NCBI GenBank assembly: GCA_029945445.1 | Contig: JAQSCO010000015.1 | Coordinates: 206,066-270,065, forward strand | From: Lacunisphaera sp. | GTDB taxonomy: Bacteria; Verrucomicrobiota; Verrucomicrobiia; Opitutales; Opitutaceae | Direction: 5' to 3' | DNA: 64,000 nucleotides | Part shown: positions 18,606 through 29,549 of the stretch, in pieces | Position numbering within the stretch: position 1 is the first letter of the stretch | Layout: every line of letters begins with the position of its first letter | The notes under the pieces: model-generated | The model's database searches: none | Seen by the model: the letters and a program-made list of their open reading frames with translations, nothing else | Told to the model about the DNA's origin: nothing | Position numbers and translations under genes: made by a program

Positions 18606-18676
18606 TGTAGGAGGGGCTTTAGGCCCCGATGGCGTATCGCGCGTTAGTCGAATCGGGGCGTAAAGCCCCTCCTACA
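18606..18676. repeat. REPIN-like palindrome after menA (copy 2)
   Basis: Perfect 16-base arms TGTAGGAGGGGCTTTA (18606-18621) and TAAAGCCCCTCCTACA (18661-18676), plus an inner GGCCCCGAT/ATCGGGGC pair. It is the better preserved relative of 13539-13609. The unit resembles the GTAGGAG...GGCTT REP sequences of pseudomonads. Confidence 0.85.
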
Positions 18677-18710
18677 GTAAATACCCGGCCCGCCGAGACG
18701 CGGGCCCGCC

Positions 18711-18741
18711 AAAATGAAAAACGGCGCTCAAACGAGCGCCG
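18711..18741 (-). terminator. Intrinsic terminator after trxA
   Basis: On the minus strand, CGGCGCTC and GAGCGCCG form an 8-bp stem with a GTTT loop, followed by TTTTTC. It lies just past the trxA stop. Confidence 0.85.
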
Positions 18742-18767
18742 CTGCAGGAGGGGAGTTGAAGCGTGGC

Positions 18768-19091
18768 TCAGATCTTCCCGGCGAGCTTCGCCTTGAGGGC
18801 GGCCTTGTCCATCATGCCGACGAGCTGGTCGATCTTCTCGCCGCCCTTGAAGAGCAGCATGGTCGGGATGGCGCGGACGCCGAACTCGGCGGCGAGGTCG
18901 CCGTTGTCGTCGACGTTGACCTTGGCGATCCTCAGCTTGCCGTCCAACTCGGTGGCGAGCTCGTCAAGGATGGGCGCGATCGCCTTGCAGGGGCCGCACC
19001 ACGGGGCCCAGAAGTCCACGAGGGTGGGGGTGGCGTTGGCGACCGCCGCTTTGAAAGTGGTGGCATCGAGTTGGGCGATTTTGTCGGACAT
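18768..19091 (-). CDS. trxA: Thioredoxin
   Basis: A 107-residue protein with the redox site WCGPC at about residues 31-35 in LVDFWAPWCGPCKAIAP and the cis-Pro turn RAIPTMLLFKGG. Cytosolic disulfide reductase. A strong terminator follows; it may be monocistronic, as there is a gap of about 40 bases from the upstream small gene. Confidence 0.97.
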   Translation of the reverse strand: MSDKIAQLDATTFKAAVANATPTLVDFWAPWCGPCKAIAPILDELATELDGKLRIAKVNVDDNGDLAAEFGVRAIPTMLLFKGGEKIDQLVGMMDKAALKAKLAGKI

Positions 19092-19133
19092 GGTCGGGAG
19101 TAAAGTTAGCGGCGGGGAAAAGGCAAGCGAGGG

Positions 19134-19388
19134 TCAGCGCGGCGTGGATTTGTGGATGATCTCGGCCAGCTCCGAGGGTTCGACGGCATGCAGGGGCTTG
19201 CCGCGGGTCTTCAGCTCCTCGAAGGTCTTGATGACGGTCTCGGTCAGGCGGCCGTGCGTCTCGTCGGAGCCACCGACGATGGTGAACTGCTCGGCCGAGG
19301 TCAGGCGCTTGTGGCCGTCCTCGTGGTCGAGGCCGATGCCCACCAGATGGGCGGACTTAGCTTTGCGGCGGCGGGTTACCTTCTTCAT
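19134..19388 (-). CDS. Small conserved hypothetical protein
   Basis: 84 residues from the ATG at 19388 (MKKVTRRRKAKSAHLVGIGL). It has a basic N-terminus, then a mixed domain ending LAEIIHKSTPR. No motif is recognised. The start overlaps the scpA 3' end by about 32 bases, implying coupling to scpA. I chose this start because the upstream codon lies deeper in scpA. Confidence 0.65.
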   Translation of the reverse strand: MKKVTRRRKAKSAHLVGIGLDHEDGHKRLTSAEQFTIVGGSDETHGRLTETVIKTFEELKTRGKPLHAVEPSELAEIIHKSTPR

Positions 19389-20166
19389 CTTGGACAGGCA
19401 CCGTGTTCGGGTCGGCCGGAGTTTCAAGCGGGATTTCCTCCACCGCGGTGCAGAGGATGTCGTCGAAGGCGGCGTTCTGCGCGAGCGTCAGCTTCCTGAG
19501 GCGCGTCAGCTCGAGGACGGCGAGGAAGGTCGCGACGAGGCGGCGGAGGGAGATTTTCTCGGGGAAGAGCTGGGAGAAGACGAAGGTCTTCCGGGTCTTG
19601 ATCTGCGCGAGGACGTATTCCATCTGGTCGGAGACGGTCACCTGCTCGGCGTGGATCTGCCCGACGACGAGCTTCTCGGCCAGGCGGCGGAGGACGAGGT
19701 TGAAGGAATTCCAGAGATCGATGCGGTCGACGTGCTTCAGCGGGCGCTCGGAGGCCGGCGCGAAGGCCGAGGCGTGGCGGCCGTGCATGTTCTGGGCGTC
19801 GAGCGACATCTGGCCGAGGGTGCCGGCGGCCTCCTTGAACTTCTTGTATTGGAGGAGCTGGTGCACGAGTTCCCAGCGCGGGTCGAGGTCGTCCTCCTCG
19901 GCGTTGGGGTCGATGGCCTGCTGGTGCTTGGGCAGGAGCATGCGGCTCTTGATCTCCATCAAGGTCGCGGCCATGACGAAGAATTCGCCGGCGATCTCGA
20001 CCTGCATTTCCTTGAGGGCGTAGATGACCTCCAGGTATTGCTTGGTCACCGAGGAGATCGGGATGTCGTAGATATCGAGCTCGTTCTTCCGGAGCAGGAA
20101 GAGGAGCAGGTCCAAGGGCCCCTCAAAGACGGGGAGTTTGATGCGATAATCGGCTTCGGCAACCAC
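19357..20166 (-). CDS. scpA: Segregation and condensation protein A
   Basis: About 269 residues. The kleisin N-terminus reads LPVFEGPLDLLLFLLRKNEL followed by IYDIPISSVTKQYLEVI; the C-terminal winged-helix region is around SLRRLVATFLAVLELTRL. It bridges SMC heads with ScpB for chromosome compaction. A GTG at 20166 (VVAEADYRIKL) is preferred because the longer frame to 20322 overlaps the upstream gene; the exact start is uncertain. scpB is not nearby. Confidence 0.9.
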   Translation of the reverse strand: MVAEADYRIKLPVFEGPLDLLLFLLRKNELDIYDIPISSVTKQYLEVIYALKEMQVEIAGEFFVMAATLMEIKSRMLLPKHQQAIDPNAEEDDLDPRWELVHQLLQYKKFKEAAGTLGQMSLDAQNMHGRHASAFAPASERPLKHVDRIDLWNSFNLVLRRLAEKLVVGQIHAEQVTVSDQMEYVLAQIKTRKTFVFSQLFPEKISLRRLVATFLAVLELTRLRKLTLAQNAAFDDILCTAVEEIPLETPADPNTVPVQDEEGNPPPQS

Positions 20167-20242
20167 GGGCCGAGTCGAGGGGCCGCCGGGCCGGCGTGCA
20201 ACCGGAAAAACGAAACCCGGCGCCGGCGGCCGGCCCGATCTT

Positions 20243-20758
20243 TCAGAAACCAAGCCGCACAGCTCTGGCTGTAGCCGAGGATTCCTTTTCCACGGGCTTT
20301 CCGGCCTGATCGAAGATTTCATAACGGATCGTCGACTCGAAAGACTTTCCGTCTGCCGCGAGCGTGATCTCCTGGGTCAGGAGGCCATAGCCGCCCGGGC
20401 CCCAGCCGCCGCCCCTCGCGATCTCGTCGAAGCTCGCCGGCGGCTTGGTCGCGTAGTAGGAATACTTTGCCTGGTATTTTCTGTCCCCGACCTTGCGCCA
20501 CACGCCGTAGGCCGGGGGCACCGGCGGCGCCCCGTCGTAGTTGGAGGACTCGAGCATGGTTCCACCGGCGTTGAAGAGATACATGAAGTCGATGTCCTGC
20601 ACGGCGGCGAACGCGCCGGTTGTGAACTGCACGCGGCCGCGCCAGGCTCCGACCAGCTCGGGCCCGGTTTCACCGGCCCCGCCAAGGCTGCCACTCGCGA
20701 GGAACATCGCGAGCAGCGCCGGGAACACCGTCTTTTTGACCCAGATATTGTTGCTCAT
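20243..20758 (-). CDS. Secreted hypothetical protein
   Basis: 171 residues with a signal peptide (KKTVFPALLAMFLASGSLGGAG). The mature part has short beta-like segments (ELVGAWRGRVQFTTGAF; AYGVWRKVGDRKYQAKYSYY) resembling lipocalin-like fold repeats with a GxW motif. Function unknown. It lies between lgt and scpA on the same strand. Confidence 0.72.
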   Translation of the reverse strand: MSNNIWVKKTVFPALLAMFLASGSLGGAGETGPELVGAWRGRVQFTTGAFAAVQDIDFMYLFNAGGTMLESSNYDGAPPVPPAYGVWRKVGDRKYQAKYSYYATKPPASFDEIARGGGWGPGGYGLLTQEITLAADGKSFESTIRYEIFDQAGKPVEKESSATARAVRLGF

Positions 20759-20773
20759 AAACTTTGCCCTGCA

Positions 20774-21595
20774 TCACCCGACCATTGCACTCCGGTCAGG
20801 TGGCCGCCGCGAGGCGAACACAATGAGTCCACCGCCCGCGACGATCAGGAAGAGCGAATAAAAGGTCCCGCGGCTCAGGCCGAGGATGAGGCCGGCGTCG
20901 GGCTCGCGGAAGGTTTCGCCGACGGCGCGCAGCAGGGCGTAGGCGATGAGGAACTCGCCGGCGAGCCGGCCGGGCTGCAGCCGCGCGGCGCTGCCCCGCC
21001 AGAAACGCACCTGCATGTAAGCGAACAGCAGCAGGCCCTCCAACCCGGCCTCGTAGAGTTGCGAGGGGTGGCGGGGGAAGTTCCCGCCGCCGGTGTTCTT
21101 GAAGTTGACCGCCCACGGCACGACCGCCACCTTGCCCCAGAGTTCGCCGTTGATGAAGTTCGCCACGCGGCCGAAGAACAGCCCGAGCGGCGCGACGGTG
21201 ACGATCAGGTCGCCCGCCTGCAGCATGGACAGCTCGCGCTTCCGGGTGAACCACCACAGCGCCACCACGACTCCGGCGAAGCCCCCGTGGCTCGCCATGC
21301 CGCCTTCCCAGACGCGCACGAGCATCAGCGGATCATCGACAAAGACATTGGGCTGGTAGAGCAGGAAGTAGCCCAGCCGGCCGCCGAGGATGACGCCGGC
21401 GATGAGGGCGGTCATCAGGTCGAAGACGCTGTTCATGTCCAGCGGCGACCGTCCGGCGCGGTGGTACAAGCGCAGCATCAACCCCGCGGCGACAAACCCG
21501 GCGAGATAGGAGAGCCCATACCAGCGGATGCCGAAGTTCTCGTTGAACCGCAGCAGAAACGGATTGAGGTCGTGGATCCAGTAGGCGAGAGGCAT
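20774..21595 (-). CDS. lgt: Prolipoprotein diacylglyceryl transferase
   Basis: 273 residues from the ATG at 21595 (MPLAYWIHDLNPFLLRF). It has seven hydrophobic segments, the Lgt signature FGRVANFINGELWG near residue 140, and HPSQLYEAGLEG with the essential His and Tyr. It transfers diacylglycerol to lipobox Cys residues; the RND adaptor at 23303 is a likely client. Confidence 0.95.
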   Translation of the reverse strand: MPLAYWIHDLNPFLLRFNENFGIRWYGLSYLAGFVAAGLMLRLYHRAGRSPLDMNSVFDLMTALIAGVILGGRLGYFLLYQPNVFVDDPLMLVRVWEGGMASHGGFAGVVVALWWFTRKRELSMLQAGDLIVTVAPLGLFFGRVANFINGELWGKVAVVPWAVNFKNTGGGNFPRHPSQLYEAGLEGLLLFAYMQVRFWRGSAARLQPGRLAGEFLIAYALLRAVGETFREPDAGLILGLSRGTFYSLFLIVAGGGLIVFASRRPPDRSAMVG

Positions 21596-21762
21596 CACGG
21601 AAGGTGAAAGGTGAAAGGCGGAAGGCGAAACAGGAGGTGGCCGACTCAGCGGGAAGGCCGGCTTGAACACAATTTCTTTTAGGCGCGACCCGCGCGCTTA
21701 ATGACCGCGCTCCCGGCCAGAGTTTCCTTGCCCCGGCTTCGGCGGCGGGCACTTTTTAGGGC

Positions 21763-22860
21763 ATGAGTCTTCCCCAGACCACCCCCCTGAACGCGTTTCA
21801 CCGGCAGCATGGCGGGCGCATGGTCGACTTCGCCGGCTGGGACATGCCCGTCCAATACCGGAGCATCCTCGAGGAGCACAAGGCCGTGCGTGCGCGCTGC
21901 GGGCTCTTTGACGTGAGCCACATGGGCGAAGCCGACGTCAAGGGTCCCGAGGCGCTCAAGTTTCTCCAGCACCTCGTCACCAACGACTGCAGCAAGCTCT
22001 TTCCCGGCCGCGTGCTCTACACCGTCATGTGCTACCCGCATGGCGGCGTGGTCGACGACCTGCTGGTCTACATGCGCGGCGAGGGCGACTACCTGCTTTG
22101 CATCAACGCCGGGAACATTGCCAAGGACATCACCTGGATGCAGGAGCAGGCCAAGGGCTACAATTGCACCGTCACGGACCGCTCGCCCGACTACGCCCAG
22201 CTCGCAATCCAGGGCCCGACGGCCGCCGCGCTGGTGCAAACACTGACCAAGACGGCTCTCACGGAGGTCAAATATTACCACTTCACCAACGGCGAGGTCG
22301 CCGGCGTGAGGTGCATTATCAGCCGCACCGGCTACACCGGCGAAGACGGCGTCGAGCTTTACTGCGCGTCGGGCGACGGCGTGCGCCTCGCCGAGGCCGT
22401 GGTCGCCGCCGGCGGGCCGTTCGGCCTGGAACTGACCGGACTCGGCGCGCGCGACAGCCTGCGGCTCGAGGCCGGTTTTCCACTCTACGGCCATGAGATC
22501 ACGGAGCTCATCACCCCCATTACGGCCGGACTCGGCTGGGTCGTTAAGTTCGACAAGGGGCCCTTCATCGGTTCCGACGTGCTCCAGGCGGAGAAGGAGA
22601 AGGGCTCGGCGCAGAAGATCGTGTTCTTCAAGACCGGCGACCGCCGCATCGTGCGGGCCGAGACCCCCGTGCTCAACGCCGCCGGCCACCCCGTCGGGCG
22701 CATCGTCTCCGGGACGCTGTCACCCATTCTTAACGAAGCCATCGGCTCGGCGCTCGTCGACGCGGCGGTCGTCAAGGAGCCGCTCTGCGTGGATATCCGC
22801 GGCACGAAACTGAATTTGCAACTCGTCAAGCCCCCCTTCGTCCCGCTAAAGAAAAACTGA
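21763..22860 (+). CDS. gcvT: Glycine cleavage system T protein (aminomethyltransferase)
   Basis: 365 residues, starting LPQTTPLNAFHRQHGGRMVDF. Folate-site features include GLFDVSHMGEADVKG and RTGYTGEDGVELYC; the conserved GLGARDSLRLEAGFPLYG is near residue 226. It releases ammonia from the lipoyl intermediate and makes methylene-THF. gcvH lies 5 bases downstream. gcvP is not in the window. Confidence 0.97.
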   Translation: MSLPQTTPLNAFHRQHGGRMVDFAGWDMPVQYRSILEEHKAVRARCGLFDVSHMGEADVKGPEALKFLQHLVTNDCSKLFPGRVLYTVMCYPHGGVVDDLLVYMRGEGDYLLCINAGNIAKDITWMQEQAKGYNCTVTDRSPDYAQLAIQGPTAAALVQTLTKTALTEVKYYHFTNGEVAGVRCIISRTGYTGEDGVELYCASGDGVRLAEAVVAAGGPFGLELTGLGARDSLRLEAGFPLYGHEITELITPITAGLGWVVKFDKGPFIGSDVLQAEKEKGSAQKIVFFKTGDRRIVRAETPVLNAAGHPVGRIVSGTLSPILNEAIGSALVDAAVVKEPLCVDIRGTKLNLQLVKPPFVPLKKN

Positions 22861-22865
22861 CTTTT

Positions 22866-23249
22866 ATGAGCAACGTCCCCGCTGAACTCAGATACGCCAA
22901 ATCCCACGAATGGCTCAAGGTCGCCGCTGACGGTACCGCGACGATCGGCATCACCGATTACGCCCAGAACAGCCTCGGGGACATTACTTTTGTCCAGGTG
23001 CCCAAGGTCGGCACCGCGCTGAAGGCCGGCGAGACGTTCGGTGTGGTCGAGTCCGTCAAGGCCGCCTCCGATGTCTATGCGCCGGTCGCCGGCACCGTGC
23101 TCGAGGTCAACCCGGCGCTCGATGCGAACCCCGAGAAGGTCAACCAGTCCCCCTATGGCGACGGCTGGATGCTGAAGCTCAAGCTGGCCAACCCGGCGGA
23201 GGCCGCGGCCCTGCTGAGCCCGGCGGACTACGCGAAACTTACGGCCTGA
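22866..23249 (+). CDS. gcvH: Glycine cleavage system H protein
   Basis: 127 residues. The lipoyl-attachment Lys is in GVVESVKAASDVYAP at about residue 64, in the standard hammerhead fold. It shuttles the aminomethyl group between GcvP, GcvT and dihydrolipoamide dehydrogenase. Tightly spaced after gcvT. Confidence 0.97.
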   Translation: MSNVPAELRYAKSHEWLKVAADGTATIGITDYAQNSLGDITFVQVPKVGTALKAGETFGVVESVKAASDVYAPVAGTVLEVNPALDANPEKVNQSPYGDGWMLKLKLANPAEAAALLSPADYAKLTA

Positions 23250-23302
23250 GCCGGCGTCTCGTGGGGACACTCCCCGAAGACGGCAACCCTTACCCCACCT
23301 TG

Positions 23303-24424
23303 ATGCACCGTTCATTCCGTTCCGGCCTCATTGTCTGCGGCGCGCTGGCCTTGGCGCTCGGCGCGGGCTGCGGGAAAAAATCCACCGCCGGCCCCGTGGC
23401 CGCCACCGCGTCGAAGCAACCCGTCGAGGTCGTCAACCTCACCCGGCGCGACCTCGCGGAGACACTGGGCATCGTGGGCTCGCTCGCCGCCAACGAGAGC
23501 GCGACGATCCGGCCCGAGATCACCGGCCTGGTGCGCGCCATCGGTTTTGACGAGGGCCAGCAGGTCAAGCGCGGGCAGCTGCTCGCGAAGATCGACGACG
23601 CCGAGCTGCGCGCGCAGGTGACCCAGAGCGAGGCGCGCTTCGAGCTGGCCAAGCTCAACCTGCAGCGCGCCGAGAATCTCCAGCAGACCCAGGCCAACAC
23701 CAAGGCCGACATGGACCGCGCCCACAGCGAGTTCGCCACCGCGCAGGCCGACTTGGAGCTGCTCAAGGTGCGCCTCGACCGGACGGAGATCAAGGCGCCC
23801 TTCGACGGCATCGTCGGCTCGCGCACGCTGTCGCCGGGCGACTACGTGAACACGCTGTCGGTCGTCACCACGATCGACGACCTCAGCCGGATGAAGATCG
23901 AGTTCCAGGTACCGGAGCGCTTTTTCTCGAAGGTCGTGCCGGGGACCAAGTTCATCGTCTCGGCCCGCTCCGCGGGCAACACCGGCAAGTCCGACCTGAA
24001 GATCCCGGGCGAGGTCTATTTTGTCAGCTCCTCCATCGAGCGGGCCACGCGTTCCAGCCAGGTCAAGGGCTACCTCACCGGGGCGCCGGAGTCGCTCAAG
24101 CCCGGCATGTTCGCCAACGTCGAGCTGGTGCTCTCCGTCAAGCAGGGCGCGCTCACCGTGCCCGAGGGCGCGATCCTCACGACCCCGCGCGGCACGCAGA
24201 TCATCGCCGTGCGCGACGAGAAGGGCGAGAAGGTGGCGGACTTCGTCGCCGTCAACGTCGGCCTGCGCTCGAAGGGCCTGGTCGAGATCCAGCCGGTCAA
24301 CGGCCGGCTCGACGACCAGCAAGCGGTGGTGGCCTCGGGCGTCGGCGCCCTGATCCTTTTCCCGGGCGCCAAGCTCGAGCCGCGTCCCCAGAAGGAGCAG
24401 TTCCGTATCGGCGGAGGGGAATAG
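23303..24424 (+). CDS. RND efflux periplasmic adaptor lipoprotein
   Basis: 373 residues from the ATG at 23303. The signal ends in the lipobox LGAGC (Cys about 21), so it is lipid-anchored. A biotinyl-lipoyl-like region (RAIGFDEGQQVKRGQLLAKI), a coiled-coil hairpin (about 85-140) and a barrel domain (APFDGIVGSRTLSPGDYV) define the membrane fusion protein of a tripartite pump. The pump gene begins 4 bases after its stop. No outer membrane channel gene is adjacent. Confidence 0.92.
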   Translation: MHRSFRSGLIVCGALALALGAGCGKKSTAGPVAATASKQPVEVVNLTRRDLAETLGIVGSLAANESATIRPEITGLVRAIGFDEGQQVKRGQLLAKIDDAELRAQVTQSEARFELAKLNLQRAENLQQTQANTKADMDRAHSEFATAQADLELLKVRLDRTEIKAPFDGIVGSRTLSPGDYVNTLSVVTTIDDLSRMKIEFQVPERFFSKVVPGTKFIVSARSAGNTGKSDLKIPGEVYFVSSSIERATRSSQVKGYLTGAPESLKPGMFANVELVLSVKQGALTVPEGAILTTPRGTQIIAVRDEKGEKVADFVAVNVGLRSKGLVEIQPVNGRLDDQQAVVASGVGALILFPGAKLEPRPQKEQFRIGGGE

Positions 24425-24428
24425 CCGC

Positions 24429-27400
24429 ATGGTCCTCTCCGACCTCTCCATCAAGCGCCCGGTCATCTGCCTGGTCGCCTCCATCCTGATCGTGCTGGTC
24501 GGCGCGCTGGCGTTCAACCGGCTGCCCGTGCGCGAATATCCCAACACCGACTCGCCCGTCGTCTCGGTCGAGACGAGCTATCCCGGCGCCTCGGCCGAGG
24601 TCGTCGAGTCGAAGATCACCGAGCCGCTCGAGAAGGAAATCTCCTCCATCGACGGCATCCGCGTGCTGCGGTCGTCCTCCGCGGAGCAGCGCTCGCAGAT
24701 CTCGGTCGAGTTCAACCTCAATCGCGACATCAGCGACGCGGCCAACGACGTGCGCGACCGCGTGGCGCGCGCGCGCAACCGGCTGCCGCAGGAGGTGCAG
24801 GAGCCGCAGATCAGCAAGACCGATGCCGATGCGAACCCGATCATGAGCATCTCGTTCACGTCGGAGCGCTACACGCGGCTGGAGCTCTATGATTTCGTCG
24901 AGCGCTACGCCCTGCAGCGCGTGCAGACCATCCCCGGCGTGGGCTCGGTGCAGATCCGCGGGCCGCGCTACGCCATGCGCCTGTGGGTCGACTCGGACCG
25001 GCTCGCCGCCTACGGGCTGACCTCCACCGACATCGAGCGCGCACTGCGCCAGCAGAACGTCGAGATTCCCGGCGGCCGCATCGAGTCGACCGCGCGCGAA
25101 TTCACGGTCCGCGTGCGGGGCAACATGGGCGAGGTCGCCGACTTTGAGAACCTCGTGCTTGCCACGCGGGGCGACTATCAGGTGAAGTTCTCCGACATCG
25201 GCCGGGTCGAACTCGGCTCGAACGACTACCGCAACGTCGCCTTCTTCAAGGGCCTGCCCTCGGTCAGTCTCTCCGTGCAGCGGCAGGCCCAGGCCAACAT
25301 CCTCGAGCTGGCCAACGGCATCAAGGCCCTGCTGCCCATCATCCGCGCCGAGGTCCCGCCGGGCGTGAACGTCAGCGTGAGCTATGACACGAGCACGTTC
25401 GTCGAGCGCTCGGTCGGCGAGGTCTACACGACGCTCTGGGAGGCCTCGGCCCTCGTCGTGCTGATGATCTTCCTGTTCCTGCGCAGCTGGCGCGCGACGC
25501 TGATCCCACTGCTCGCGATCCCGGTGTCGCTCATCGGCACGTTCGCCGTGATGAGCTGGCTCGGTTTCACGCTGAACATCCTCACGCTGCTGGCGCTGGT
25601 GCTGGCCGTCGGCCTCGTGGTGGACGACGCCATTGTCGTGCTGGAAAACATCTACCGGCGGATCGAGGAGGGCGAGGCGCCGCTGCACGCCGCGATCTTC
25701 GGCGCGCGGCAGGTGGCCTTCGCGGTCATCGCGACGACGCTCACGCTGGTGGCCGTCTTCGTGCCCGTGGCCTTCCAGTCGGGCCAGACCGGCCGGCTCT
25801 TCTTCGAGTTCGGCCTGACGCTGGCGGTGTCGGTGCTCGTGTCGGCGTTCGTCGCGCTGACCCTCACGCCGATGCTGTGCTCGCGCATGCTGAAACGCAC
25901 GGTGAAGGACGGGCACACCGCCCACGGCTGGTTCTACGAGAAGACGGAGCCATTCTTCGCAAAGATCAATGCGCTCTACGCCGGCGCGCTGCGGGGCGCC
26001 CTGCGGGCGCGCACGCTGGTGCTGGTGGTGGCGTTGCTCTTTGCCGGCGGCGGGCTTTTTCTCTACACCCAGTTGCAGCGGGAGCTCACGCCGATTGAGG
26101 ACCGCGGGATTTTTCAGGCGCAGTTCATTGCGCCCGTCGGTTCCTCCTTCGAATACACGGTCAGCTACATGCGCGAACTGGAGGACCTGATCAGAACCGT
26201 GCCCGAGGTGGACCGCACGTTCGTGCGCTCCGGCGATGGCCGCGCGTTCATCTTCACGACCCTCAAGCCGTGGGAGGAGCGCACGCGCAAGACCCAGGAG
26301 ATCATCGCGGAGTTGCGCCGCAAGATGCAGCAGATGGAGACCGGCGGCCAGGCGTTTCCCTCGCCGGTGCGGCCCTTCGGCTCCCGGGGCGGCTCGCCCG
26401 GCATTGCGATGGTGCTGCAGGGCAGTGATTTTCGGCAACTCCAGGTGCTCGGCAACCAGATGCTCGAGGAAATGCGGAAGAGCGGGATGTTTTTCCAGCC
26501 CCGGCTGGATCCCTCGCCGGCCAAGCCGCAGCTCGAGGTGCGCATCGACCGCGACCGCGCGGCCGACCTCAGGATCCCGGTGTCGGACATCGCCTCCTCG
26601 CTCGAGACGCTGTTCGGCGGGCGGCGCGTCACGGAATTCCAGCGCGGCAACCAGCAATACGACGTCATCGTGCAGGTCGAGGACGCGGACCGCTCGACGC
26701 CGTCCGACCTGAGCCGCGTCTACGTGCGCTCGCAGACGGGCGGCACGCAGGCGGTGGGTCCGGCCAACGGCAACCTGGTCCAGCTGTCCAATCTCGTGAG
26801 CTACACCGAGAGCGTGGTGCCGGAGAATTACCCGCACTTCAACCGGCTGCGCTCCGTGACGATCTCGGGCCAGCTGGCGGGGAGCCAGACCATCGGCGAC
26901 GGCGTGGCCTTTCTGCAGAAGAAGGCCGCGGAGATCCTGCCCGGCGGCTACAGTTACTCCTGGGACGGCGAGACGAGGGACTTCGTCGAGAGCGCAAACG
27001 ACACCTACATCCTCTTCGGCCTCGCGCTGGTGTTCACCTTCCTGATTCTCGCCGCGCAATTCGAGTCGTGGGTGCATCCCGTGACGATCTTCACCGGCGT
27101 GGTCCTCGCCGTGGCCGGCGGCCTGCTGTCGCTCTACTGCTCGCGCTTCTGGGGCGTGGCGATGACGGACAACATCTTCTCGCGCTTCGGGCTCATCATG
27201 CTCATCGGCCTCGTGGCCAAGAACGGCATCCTGATCGTCGAGTTTGCGAACCAGCTGCAGCTGCAGGGCCAGAACGCCTTCGACGCGGCCTACGAGGCGG
27301 CGACCGTGCGTTTCCGCCCGATCATCATGACCGCCATCGCGACGGTGCTCGGCGCCGTGCCGATCGCCTTCGCCACCGGTGCCGGCGCCGAGACGCGCAA

Positions 27401-27710
27401 CCCGCTCGGGCTCGTGGTCGTGGGCGGGCTGAGCCTCGCGACCTTCATGACCCTCTTCATCATCCCGATCGTCTACATCCTGGTGGACTCGGCCTGCGTG
27501 AAATTCACCGGCAGTCCAGCGCCCACGGCCTGCGCAAGGCGCAGGAGATCGAGCGCGCGACCGCCGGCATGGACTCCGAGCCGGCGCCCGCGAAGTAAGG
27601 CCGGGGCAAAAGGTGGTCGTCGATTTCCATGGCGACGACTGGCGGCGGTGTGGAAACCGACGCCCACCCACTGGCCAAAAAAATCGCCGCCCGGTGAGGG
27701 GCGGCGATGA
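24429..27710 (+). CDS. RND efflux pump permease, apparent frameshift at 3' end
   Basis: An AcrB/MexB-type inner membrane proton-drug antiporter of about 1050 residues. Two copies of the 6-helix core and large periplasmic loops are visible. The first core carries LALVLAVGLVVDDAIVVLEN (proton-relay Asp pair) and the second LIMLIGLVAKNGILIVEFAN. After VDSACVKFTG (about 27501-27512) the frame turns into an Arg/Pro-rich tail ending at 27710, whereas the shifted frame continues HGLRKAQEIERATAG and stops at 27598. One missing base near 27510-27516 would restore that natural end. The real product probably ends at 27598. Confidence 0.93.
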   Translation: MVLSDLSIKRPVICLVASILIVLVGALAFNRLPVREYPNTDSPVVSVETSYPGASAEVVESKITEPLEKEISSIDGIRVLRSSSAEQRSQISVEFNLNRDISDAANDVRDRVARARNRLPQEVQEPQISKTDADANPIMSISFTSERYTRLELYDFVERYALQRVQTIPGVGSVQIRGPRYAMRLWVDSDRLAAYGLTSTDIERALRQQNVEIPGGRIESTAREFTVRVRGNMGEVADFENLVLATRGDYQVKFSDIGRVELGSNDYRNVAFFKGLPSVSLSVQRQAQANILELANGIKALLPIIRAEVPPGVNVSVSYDTSTFVERSVGEVYTTLWEASALVVLMIFLFLRSWRATLIPLLAIPVSLIGTFAVMSWLGFTLNILTLLALVLAVGLVVDDAIVVLENIYRRIEEGEAPLHAAIFGARQVAFAVIATTLTLVAVFVPVAFQSGQTGRLFFEFGLTLAVSVLVSAFVALTLTPMLCSRMLKRTVKDGHTAHGWFYEKTEPFFAKINALYAGALRGALRARTLVLVVALLFAGGGLFLYTQLQRELTPIEDRGIFQAQFIAPVGSSFEYTVSYMRELEDLIRTVPEVDRTFVRSGDGRAFIFTTLKPWEERTRKTQEIIAELRRKMQQMETGGQAFPSPVRPFGSRGGSPGIAMVLQGSDFRQLQVLGNQMLEEMRKSGMFFQPRLDPSPAKPQLEVRIDRDRAADLRIPVSDIASSLETLFGGRRVTEFQRGNQQYDVIVQVEDADRSTPSDLSRVYVRSQTGGTQAVGPANGNLVQLSNLVSYTESVVPENYPHFNRLRSVTISGQLAGSQTIGDGVAFLQKKAAEILPGGYSYSWDGETRDFVESANDTYILFGLALVFTFLILAAQFESWVHPVTIFTGVVLAVAGGLLSLYCSRFWGVAMTDNIFSRFGLIMLIGLVAKNGILIVEFANQLQLQGQNAFDAAYEAATVRFRPIIMTAIATVLGAVPIAFATGAGAETRNPLGLVVVGGLSLATFMTLFIIPIVYILVDSACVKFTGSPAPTACARRRRSSARPPAWTPSRRPRSKAGAKGGRRFPWRRLAAVWKPTPTHWPKKSPPGEGRR
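27677..27708 (-). terminator. Intrinsic terminator after typA
   Basis: On the minus strand ATCGCCGCCC pairs with GGGCGGCGAT around a 6-base loop, followed by a run of seven T. It lies just past the typA stop and inside the false tail of the RND frame. Confidence 0.9.
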
Positions 27711-27731
27711 AGGGGAGGAGCCGGCGGCGGC

Positions 27732-29549
<1,818 letters not shown>

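Noticed and set aside
21601-21640. Short direct repeats of GGTGAAAGG upstream of lgt as a CRISPR or regulator site
   Set aside because: Only two or three irregular copies, no spacers and no symmetry; too little to call.
24297-27671. 1124-codon minus-strand frame opposite the RND pump
   Set aside because: Mirror frame of a high-GC gene, His/Arg/Glu-rich with no homology; the plus-strand RND motifs are unmistakable.
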